Assembly (NCBI RefSeq): GCF_020497125.1
Contig: NC_059079.1
Coordinates: 50,789,114-50,853,113 of the forward strand
Direction of reading: 5' to 3'
Source of the DNA: Mauremys mutica
Lineage: Eukaryota; Chordata; Testudines; Geoemydidae
Length of the DNA stretch: 64,000 nt
In this document: positions 56,074 through 64,000 of the stretch, piece after piece
Layout of the letters: each line of letters opens with the position of its first letter
How positions within the stretch are numbered: position 1 is the stretch's first letter
Program-made: the position numbers and the translations under genes
The notes under the pieces: generated by a model
Databases searched by the model: none
What the model was told of the DNA's origin: nothing
What the model saw: only the letters and a program-made list of their open reading frames with translations

Positions 56074-57215
56074 CAGTGGTAGAGGAATGAGGTTGGGGGA
56101 TGGGGGAAGAGGAGCACGTGGTGGAGCAGATACCAAAGGCAGAGGTACTGCGGAGGGAGATTTAAACTCAGGGAGACACAGAGAGCAGACAGGCTGCAAG
56201 TTTAAACAGCAGAGGGACTGCAACGAGTGACTGGGGAGCTCAGGGGGAGACACGGGCAAGCTCGGGGGGGTGTTTAGGGCAGCGGGAAGACAGAGTTAAC
56301 CACAATTATACAGAACACAGCAAAATCTTATCTATGATCTAACTTAACCAAGACTACACAAATTAGCAAGCAACAGAACACAATGCAATGATTTTTTAAA
56401 CTTAACTTACAGAGCACCATACAAACAATTCTCTAAACCTAACTTAACCACAGCTATGCAAAATGAAATTACAATTTATCTAGACTAAGAACCTGATTTT
56501 AATAGGTGCACCTTACACTATGCCGATTCTTTGATCGGGAGGGGGAGCAGTTCCAGAGGGCAGAGTGGTGTGTGCCCAGGGTACAGCCCCAGGGGGGCGG
56601 GGGGTTAACTAGTGGTGGCTGCAGCAGTGGGGCAGCTGCAAGCTGGCAGCCCAGGATACAGTCCAGGAAGGCACAGCTTATCAGCGGCACAGGCTTATTT
56701 TTAGCAGCAAAGGCGCTGCAGAGCAAGAAACAGATTACAGATACAGACCAAGGAGTTAGCTTGGGTCTGTCTGCTGGGGAAACAAGGCCAGCAGCTAGGA
56801 CAGGGGGAGTTTGCAAGAGGGAGTTCTTATCAATCCCTAGGACAGCAGCAAGCACAGAGGCAGGAACAGCAGTAGCATCGGAGGATGGAGAGAGGACTCG
56901 ATTCGCTTACAATAATCAGGAGATCTCCAGGCACAAATTCGTTGTTCGTGGGAGGGGAGTTTAAAAATGGGGGTATGCTCAAAAACAAACGAGAGCAGGG
57001 AGAGGGCCCCCCAAAGACCCCTAGCTGATCAGACCAGGTAGCAAAGCAAGGACCTTCTCCGAGGTCTGATCAGAAAATGTCTGGCTTTAAAGGCAAACTT
57101 AGGCAGTTTCCTACCAGTACTTTTGATTGGCTCCTCTTGATACAGGGGAGGAGAGAAGGCAGGGAAAGGCTGCAGGTAAGCATAGGCATGCCTGGGCATC
57201 TTCTGAGCCACAGGT
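55595..57215 (-). repeat. GC-rich LTR-like region (antisense candidate)
   Basis: The GC content and texture differ from both flanks. On the minus strand a hexamer aataaa (complement near 55604-55614) lies at the far end of the block. Upstream are C/T-rich text and 'agcataggcatgcc'/'tgtggctcagaagatgcc' (complement near 57180-57213), which could be a TG start. This would make an unusually long antisense LTR or an LTR with adjacent leader. There are no gag/pol/env motifs. ORFs of 118-152 codons at 56499-56964 show no known domain. Low certainty. Confidence 0.35.
56038..56069. repeat. (GA)n microsatellite
   Basis: A nearly perfect (GA)n run of about 15 units. Confidence 0.97.
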
Positions 57216-57720
57216 ATGACTCATATGCTTAATTAGCTGGCCACTTCAGGTCTTGCATTTCTGGGCAGCGCCCCCCACACCGAGCCCAGGTCTGAACAAA
57301 GGAGCCAAACAAAGAAGCAAGAAGCTCCCTCCCTAGGCAGAGCAATGGCTCCAGTTAGTCTGTACAGGCCATTCCTATGAAGAGGGCTGTGACTTTAGTT
57401 AGCACAATGGCCGGGAGGGGCGGCCACACAGGACAAACAAAAAGGAGAGGGGAAAAAGGAATGCAGCAGGGGGACAGCTGTAACAGACACAGGTCAGACA
57501 TCCAAGTCAGACATCCCGTGACGCTAAAGGTAACCTTTAGGACCCTTACTCAGAAAAGTAATAATAAGACAAATTACCTACGCAAATGTCTGGAGACCTT
57601 TAACTGAATCAATAACAGTAAAGGGTGGAAATAGGGATTTTTGCCCACAAATCTAACAAGTACACCACAAATGCGTACATAACTGTCACTCATACGCACA
57701 CATATGTTAGCCTATGAGGC
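57216..57720. other. GC-richer stretch, unassigned
   Basis: It lies between two LTR-like candidates and could be the internal remnant of a retroelement ('gcagcgccccccacaccgag', 'ggccgggaggggcggccaca'). No protein motif is visible. Confidence 0.3.
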
Positions 57721-57721
57721 A

Positions 57722-58322
57722 GGTGTACCCTAACATTTCTGTGGGGGGAAGATGAAATTTGGGCATAGGAGGAAGGATTTCCGAATAATGCTCTATAAAA
57801 GGTGAAACAAATCACCATTAGGCAGGCGATACACCCATCTATCTGTTCCTGTTTACCCCATCGCCTCCACCCCAAATACGCATCGATGCTACCCATCTAC
57901 GAAGCCTGTTAACTATTGATAGGCCGTGGTATTATTTCTTTTCAAAGCTGTAAGTATAAAGGAATCTAGTTTCTGCTTTACCTTTTAAAAAGCACCTAGT
58001 TTATATAGGGTTAAAGTCGAACCCATATTATCAACTTCCTCTATCAGAAGTGTGAACAACACCCAAAGTGCTACTGCACAGAGTGAGTTTATAACAGTGT
58101 ATTATCATAAATATATCTCTTAAAGAACTGTGATATTTTGTAACTTTGTAATCTTGAACTGTTTTAACATTTTTACATTTACTTATTGTTTCATTGATTT
58201 TAATAAAAGGTCTTTATGACTATTTCTGTCTCAGTGTAAGTTCCTGTCATATACCCCGAAGCTCCTTTTATAAACTCTGTGAAGCCTGATTCAGGACGAA
58301 CTTTATCTTCTGATCATACACA
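57722..58322 (+). repeat. LTR-like candidate with TATA and polyA signals
   Basis: It starts TGTACCCTAACATTTC. 'tctataaaaggtg' (TATA-like) lies at about 57791-57803 and 'aataaaagg' (polyadenylation signal) at 58203-58211. It ends '...tcatacaca' at 58322, directly followed by 'ttggcgagcc', which could be a degraded tRNA primer-binding site. Together these are LTR features in the plus orientation. No second LTR, no target duplication and no retroviral coding region are seen, so this is a candidate only. Confidence 0.4.
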
Positions 58323-58718
58323 TTGGCGAGCCATACCCATATTATTAATACCCATTAATTATTATTAATATTACTAATTAATTAGAAAATTAATTATCAA
58401 ATAAAATTAAATTAAGTGGATAAATTCCACCAACCCTACTAACCCACCCCAGATCAGGCTACACCAACAATATTTTCACAGGTCAACTTTTGCTGTTACA
58501 CCATATTGGAGTTCGATTTGGCTCTGTGACTTAAAGAGCAGGCTATCAGCAGTACTGCTTGCCATGTGAATATGATAAAGAGTGATGTTCTGGAACACAT
58601 GAACCTTTGACTCCAGTTTCTTAAAATATTTTAAAAACATTTCAGAAGAGGTTTTATACACAAACTTCTATTAAGTCTTTTCCCCTGCAGGTGTGTGTGT
58701 GCAGGGGGAGCACTAAGG
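58323..58718. other. AT-rich spacer
   Basis: (TATTA/ATTA)-rich text at 58340-58400. Nothing coding. Confidence 0.5.
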
Positions 58719-59099
58719 CAGTTGCTCTCAACCTTTCCAGATTACTGTCCCCCTTTCAGAAGGCTGATTTGTCTTGCCTACCCCCTAGTTTCACCTCATT
58801 TTAAAACTACTTGCTTACAAAATCAGACATGAAAACACAGAAGTGTATTACTGAAAATTGCTTCTCTCTCATTTTTACCATATAATTATAAAATAAATCA
58901 ACTGGAATATAAATATTGTACTTACATTTCAGTGTACAGTATATAGAGCACTATAAACAAGTCATTATCTGTATGAAATTTTAGTTTGTACTGGTTTTGC
59001 TAGTGCTTTTTCTGTAGCCTGTTGTAAAACTAGGGGAATATCTAGATGAGTTGATGTACCCCCAGGGGTTCGTGTACCCTTGGTTGAGAAGAACCATTG
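58719..59099. mobile_element. hAT MITE, 381 bp, perfect 8-bp TSD
   Basis: It begins 'cagttgctctcaacctttcc' and ends '...cttggttgagaagaaccattg', inverted repeats with one small indel, derived from the common CAGTGGTTCTCAACC end. Identical cactaagg duplications flank it (58711-58718 and 59100-59107). The AT-rich interior ('taaaactacttgcttacaaa', 'agtgtacagtatatagagca') is the standard body of this MITE. Non-coding. Confidence 0.95.
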
Positions 59100-59107
59100 C
59101 ACTAAGG

Positions 59108-60284
59108 ATTCTTCTTACCCTTGGAGGGGAGTTTCCCCCACTTCCTGTGGAGAAGAGGGAAAGATGGTGGCTTACAGAGTTTGCTGTAGAAGAAGGGAAG
59201 TGTAAAATAAGGCACCGCTAGCTGAGAAATCGTCTCTTTCAATAGTTAATGGTGGTGCTGCTCTCGCTACTGGCAACAAAGGCTAGAAGCTCCAGGAACT
59301 CCCCAGAGAGACTAACTCCTCTTCCTTCTTCCAACTCTGATTCTCGCCTAATGACTCTTCTTTTTAGCAACAAGACAGGAGGGGGGATTCCACAGAGACA
59401 GGGAAAATAGGGGAACTGTCCCTCTCTTTTCAATGGAGGAGATGGAGCTGCACTGCTTCTTACTTTAACCCCTAATAAGGGCTGCACATTGCTTCTTTAC
59501 AGTGTAAAGTGTATTTATTGCATGACTCAGTGCTTCTTCCAGAGCTACTGAATGTTAATCAGCAAATAAAGAGTAACCCAGAAAAAAAGTGTATGTCCAA
59601 TGTCTTGAATTAAATGTTCTCACTTGTTATCACATTAAACACTTGGACTGCTTTTGTGGTATAATGAATTACTGAGAATGACACAAAACCTTAACTGATT
59701 GCTTAATAGTTTACCACCTTGATCACCCAATTCCACAGTGCTATAAGGAGTAAAACAAAGTTGCCTCAAAAACAAACTGCTGAACCTGTTTACAACCTTC
59801 ACATTCTTTCTTCAAATATACATCCACTTTCAGGGAAATAAATTTGACCTAGCTCCTGTTAAATTGCCTCTTAGTATCACCAGTTCCCTGTGCCATCACA
59901 TGTAATGAAAGGCCTATTCCTCTCTGAAGAGCATGCTTTATAAACTTTTCTCAGTTTGAGTTTTATGAAACATTTATCTCCCACAGGAAATAACTGTTGT
60001 GGAGTCAGATTCTGTATGTTTAAAAGCAACTGTTGATTCATTTGGCTTTGATGGGTTGGAGATTAGGTGAGAAAACATGATTCAGTCCAATTTAGAACAC
60101 TTTTGCACCATCCTACTGAGACTTTTTACTAGCTGTTTCACTATTAATTTCTCTCTCTCTCTTCCTCCTCCCTGCCCCCAGTGATCTCCATGTCACATGG
60201 CTGCGAGACATTAAAAAAACTCCACACATATCAGTATTGTATGTAAGTACTAACTGAACCTTTGGACAAGTCATTTAGTCTCTC
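59108..60284. other. Spacer, nothing recognised
   Basis: No supported gene. The 82-codon antisense ORF at 59239-59487 lacks domain features. A (CT)n-like run lies near 60152-60163. Confidence 0.45.
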
Positions 60285-60530
60285 AGGACCAGATTTTCAA
60301 AGATATTTAGTTGCTTGATGATAGACGGGTGTCTAGTAGGATTTTCAATGGGCCCTGGAAATCCCACCTGGTCCTATCTGCATATTTAGGCAACTAAAGA
60401 CCTTTAAAAATCTGGCTTTCTATACATTTCCCTATCTGTACTTCCCTACCTACCTCACAAGTGGGTTTTGAGGATAAATACATTAAAGATTGTGAGGTGC
60501 TCCGATACTATGGTGATGGGGCCCTGTAAT
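60262..60530 (+). repeat. MIR SINE (CORE-SINE), interrupted
   Basis: The blocks 'ggacaagtcatttagtctct' (60267-60286), 'catttccctatctgtact' (60425-60442), 'acctacctcacaag...tttgaggataaatac' (60448-60481) and 'gaggtgctccgatactatgg' follow the order of MIR, a tRNA-derived CORE-SINE of amniotes. The palindromic repeat at 60295-60415 separates the first two blocks. Confidence 0.75.
60292..60415. repeat. Palindromic repeat (MITE-like), copy 3, in MIR
   Basis: 'ccagattttcaaagatattt' at the left end and 'gacctttaaaaatctgg' at the right end are inverted. The core 'gattttcaatgggccctgga' corresponds to the palindromic centre of the copy at 19440-19575. It sits inside a MIR. Confidence 0.65.
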
Positions 60531-60607
60531 AACAAATGTAGGTAGGTAGATAAGTAACAAAAAATCTGGTGCATTAATAATCAGTTTCCATCTGGTATTT
60601 AACCTAC

Positions 60608-61312
60608 TGTGATGAAGCAGAGAAACTGCCAGCCAGGACAGAAGGGGTTAAAGAAAGCCTTTGGGCCCAGCTAACCTACCCCCACCCCACTAGGCCTGCA
60701 GCCAATGCCAGGCTTGGAGGGGGGATAAAAGATGGCAGCCTGGCTCAATTCAGGGCTGACTGGTGAAGAGGCAGGAGCTGGCTGTCTCCCTGACTGAAGA
60801 GGTGGAGCACAGGCCTTTCAGCCAGGCAGCCACCTGGAAGGAAGCTCTGGTTTCTCAGCCAAAGGAGTTTGCAGAGGAACCCCCAGCATGGGAGGTAACT
60901 GACTGAGCAAACCCCAGAGACGTTGTGGGGCTCATCCTCACCAGCTTGTGGCTGATCCACATGAAGGAACCTGGACTGCAGCAAAGCACCATCCAGATCC
61001 CAGAGGGAATCCTGTGGGAAACAAGCCACCCCGTAGATTGGACTACAGGGGTCATGCCCCAAACTGAACAGACTAGTAGGAAGTAGACCAGGGCAGTGGA
61101 TTCTGACTCCCTGCCGGGAGGAACATCAACCCCCTTGTTCAAGGGTTCACCTACACAGGGCACTGGGCTGGGGCCCATTGGAGAAGGAGGGTCCAAGTCC
61201 CTGGACCCCCCCCCCACAGCCCTAAAGGCTGAGGCCACTCAGCCAGCAGGGGGCTGAGACAGAGCCAGGTGATCTAACCAATAGGCTGCCTGGCCACCCA
61301 AGCCCTGTTGCA
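60608..61312 (+). mobile_element. Probable solo LTR, 705 bp
   Basis: It begins TGTGATGAAGCAG and ends CCCTGTTGCA, the TG...CA termini of an LTR. The flanks cctac (60603-60607) and gctac (61313-61317) match in four of five positions, a plausible 5-bp target duplication. A TATA-like 'ggggataaaagatggcagcc' lies at 60720-60739. The text agrees with a common turtle LTR. No internal retroelement genes are attached. The 105- and 127-codon antisense ORFs within it are spurious. Confidence 0.75.
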
Positions 61313-61317
61313 GCTAC

Positions 61318-61844
61318 CATAATTTTTTGTTCTTTTCCACTGGCTTCATTTGAACTGGATTTCCCTTTGATTATTATTATTATTATTTTACTTTATTTTT
61401 ACATTTTTTGTCTTGAAAAAATTCTGTAACAAAACTATTTTTTCTTTTGTTTAAGTACATGCATGGCTTCTATGGCCCTTTTAAGGTATGTCTAAGTAGC
61501 CTCCATGATGATGCTAATGATTTTTAATTTTCTTTTTTTGTTTAAGATTTGCAAAGCCAATTGAAGAATTCAGCCACATGACCACCACAATTAGATTTAT
61601 TTGACCACAGACCCTGGTCGGCTTTGAAAAATCTCAACCTTTGTTCCTATGTTCTTTCTATTTTTCTTCCTAATGTTGAAGGTGGAAGAAGCAAGCTGTA
61701 CCTACCTAAAAGGATTTGTCAATGGAGTTAAATGAAGTGAGGAGCCGGGAGAGTGGATAGGAGTAGATGCAAGAGCCACATCTTTGTGAAATGTTTAAAA
61801 TGGACAGTGAAAGAGAAGGTTCATAGTAGTTATTTCTGAACTAG
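61318..61844. other. AT-rich spacer
   Basis: An (ATT)n run lies at about 61370-61387, with T-rich tracts following. No gene. Confidence 0.5.
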
Positions 61845-62010
61845 TTCACTCAAAAAATCAGGTGTCAGGGCCTCCAAAAATCATGTGGCTGGCTTAAGAA
61901 TCATGAAAAAAAATTAAACAATGGCTGAGGTTCTTTTTATTTGCTTTCAAGATTTGAAGTGGTCCTGGTTAACATTTTCTAGCTTCTCTCTATAACAATA
62001 AGGGCTAAAA
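61845..62010. repeat. Interspersed repeat fragment, class unknown
   Basis: 'aaaatcatgtggctggctta', 'agaatcatgaaaaaaaatta', 'ggttctttttatttgctttc' and 'caataagggctaaaaactta' match the order of a repeat common in turtles and birds. Ends are not visible. Confidence 0.5.
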
Positions 62011-62104
62011 ACTTACAACCTAGCTACCACCTTTCAGGGAAGTAGATTAACTACAATGATGGAAGAACTCCACCAGTCTCTACAGTGAATGTCTATACCA
62101 GTGT

Positions 62105-62410
62105 TTCCCAAACTGTGGGTCATGACTCCAAATGGGGTTGTGCCATCAGCAGATAGGGTCACGAGTCCAATAGGCCAGAATGGCCTGCAAGATGATGCCC
62201 TGAACATGTCCAGACCTGATCCTCAAATGCTGTGCCGAGAAGCCAGCATTTTGATTTACAAAATGGCAGCCTCCACACTGCATGACCCCACACATATGGT
62301 GCATGCGAGGACCCACTGTGGGGAGGCTGCCACTTTGTACATCAAAATGACAGCCTTTGTACATGCAAAGTCATGTTGTGTGGAAGCTAACATATTCTAA
62401 AATGGCAGTC
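62105..62410. mobile_element. hAT-like element, left end plus hairpin
   Basis: The left end 'cagtgtttcccaaactgtgg' starts at about 62105 and is the inverse of the right end at 1142. Inside is a 28-bp inverted repeat (62247-62274 and 62322-62349, 25 of 28 positions complementary) around a 47-bp loop. The right border is not clear, and the 103-codon ORF has no domain. Confidence 0.6.
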
Positions 62411-62854
62411 TCCTGATGCAGTGTTTGTGGAGCAGGCATGTTGGCATGTTGGCTGGGCAGAGGTGGCTAGGCTGTTACCGTTTTGCCATTTGCACCATCC
62501 ATCTGGGCAAACATCCAGGTGAGATACCTGAATCCAGAAGATCCTCATCTGTGGGCACCAGCATTATCAACAGAGCATCCTCACTGCCTGAGCTGATAGG
62601 AGTCTGTGCTAACCTTTACTTAGATGTACATCTGCAGTAGCTTGTAAACACCTCAAGACAAGGCCCATATCTTCATTTATGCCACCTTGAGGACTCTGTT
62701 GGCACTCGATAAAAAATCTTTGTAAGTCACTGTCTCTGTGCTGCAAGTTCCAGACTGACAAATTATTCAGAAATCCCTTTCAGTGAAAGCCTGATGCCAT
62801 AGATTTGCCAGCAGCTGAAATCGAACAGCTCATTGAAGTTTCCTGCAATTGAGT
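62411..62854. other. Spacer, nothing recognised
   Basis: No element ends or credible ORF. Confidence 0.45.
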
Positions 62855-63115
62855 TAGGGTGACCAGACGTCCCGATAAAATTGGGACTCTCCCAATTTTG
62901 AGGAGTTTGTCCCGTGTCCCGACCAGAGTACGGTCAGGACGCCATTTGTCCCGATATTTTGTTTCTTGGTCTTCGGTGGCAATTCGGTGGAGAATCCTTC
63001 AGTCGTGGACGGTCTTTGGTGGTATTTCGGCGGTGGGTGCTTCTGTTTTTGGCGGCAAGGTTTATTACCCTCCCTGAAATACCGCCGAAGACCATGACCG
63101 GACTTCAAGAAGCTG
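62855..63115. mobile_element. TAGGGTGACC-family hAT fragment, left end only
   Basis: It begins 'tagggtgaccagacgtcccg', the same terminal sequence as the complete MITE at 53542, and repeats the 'gtcccgat' word within the first 100 bp. It has a GC-rich interior ('ttcggtggcaattcggtgga') and an internal inverted pair ('tattt cggcgg' near 63026 versus 'ccgccgaa' near 63083). No right end or duplication is found, so it is truncated near 63115. Confidence 0.7.
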
Positions 63116-64000
63116 TGTTGTAACTCACAAGCTCATGTGTCATGTTAGAGCACATTAAATAAAGCACTTAATGTGTACATTTCTTGATCACTATGTTGCT
63201 TTGTTGCTGTCTGGGGTCACAGGAAAAAGTAAGTGTCAAAATGGGGTAATGCAGGCAAAAAATTGGGGGACCCCAGGTGTATGCAAGAGCTGCAGCTATG
63301 CCACTGTAGCGATTTAAGTGTTAACATAGTCTAAGAAGCAAACTTCTCCCCTAAGGATAGGCATTCTTAGATCTCCAAACAGTACATGGTGTTACATAAC
63401 ATTGTTACTGAAATTACCTGCAAGTAGGTTTGATCTATAATTTACGTCTAAGGATGGACTTTTAACTTTAATTCTCAGTTTACTAGATTTTGTGGGTTTA
63501 TAACAGGGCTCTAGATTGTCCATCTAATCACAGAATAGGAAAAATTACTGTAAAATGCATTGTTTTGCAGTGTACTCAGGCTGTAATGTCTAAATAGACT
63601 GGGCATGTTGAAACACCACATTTCAGCTGTAATGTTAACCTTTGCTTTTATGGTCACACATTTTATATCCTTTAATAAAACAGATTTGTTAGAATTTTAA
63701 TTCTTCCCAAGATGTTTACTAAATTATATTTATAAGCTAACCGAACTGTTATTGTTGCTTGAATTTTGCTCCTATGGATACAACATTAAATTTTAAATTC
63801 CTGTTCTGGAGACTTCAAACATTGATGGTTTTTATGGATGTTGAAAGAATGTAAAAAGCAAATCACTAGGTTTTATGACAGCAGGGTAGAAGGATGCTGT
63901 ACACTTTTTAATTTGTGACCCTTGGAATCCACTCAAAAGTCACAAATTACTGCAAATGGAGTAATAAATCACCCAGTTCACAGTCCATATCTTCTAGGTT
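63116..64000. other. AT-rich spacer to the window end
   Basis: No gene or element recognised. Confidence 0.5.

Noticed and set aside
55867..56259. 130-codon Ser/Leu/Pro-rich minus-strand ORF
   Set aside because: Driven by the (GA)n microsatellite at 56038-56069, which translates as a Ser-Leu repeat on the minus strand.
56499..56964. ORFs of 118-152 codons considered as retroviral gag or accessory protein
   Set aside because: No zinc knuckle, protease or capsid motif. They occur on both strands of a GC-rich LTR-like block.
60745..61238. 105- and 127-codon minus-strand ORFs
   Set aside because: Inside the probable solo LTR, overlapping in different frames, no domain.

Overview
The window looks like intergenic or intronic nuclear DNA of a reptile, most likely a turtle. 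CR1 LINEs of the kind abundant in turtles are present on both strands, together with Harbinger and hAT DNA transposons and their short non-autonomous relatives, LTR-type repeats, MIR-like and older amniote repeats, AT-rich spacers and microsatellites. A crocodilian is the main alternative. Family names come from recognising sequence features, not from a database search. I found no convincing exon of a host protein-coding gene, no tRNA or rRNA gene and no bacterial-type feature. Every coding-like stretch I can support belongs to a transposable element.

Layout. 0-9 kb: a CR1 3' end, two hAT-type elements with target-site duplications (2309-2643, 6946-8565), a TA-flanked MITE (3690-3884), an LTR-like remnant near 4.3 kb and a short Harbinger MITE (9075-9334). 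9.4-11.4 kb: a 5'-truncated antisense CR1 with an open reverse-transcriptase frame, then an antisense LTR-like repeat broken by a hAT MITE. 12-21 kb: mostly AT-rich unique-looking DNA. 21.2-22.3 kb: an inverted repeat split by a hAT element. 22.9-28.9 kb: an LTR-like remnant next to a large Harbinger transposon (23635-28860), the centrepiece of the window. 31.4 kb: a second short Harbinger MITE. 33.0-38.8 kb: two degenerate CR1 LINEs, the second invaded by another LINE. 39.9-40.5 kb: an LTR with a 95-bp hAT insertion. 43.7-54 kb: CR1 tails, MITEs and a LINE nested in a MITE. 55.6-58.3 kb: GC-rich LTR-like sequence. 58.7-63.1 kb: a clean hAT MITE, a MIR, a probable solo LTR and hAT-like fragments.

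The Harbinger element carries the two genes typical of its superfamily in convergent orientation. One is a two-exon Myb/SANT-like DNA-binding protein, which is still open. The other is a DDE transposase, which is dead: it holds two in-frame stops and a 933-bp hAT insertion flanked by a perfect 8-bp duplication. In such systems the Myb-like protein helps recruit or import the transposase to the element ends, so this copy could at most supply that partner. I see no sign of a previously undescribed multi-gene system. What is worth a second look is the dense nesting, with eight supported insertions into older repeats, and several small elements with unassigned or atypical ends.
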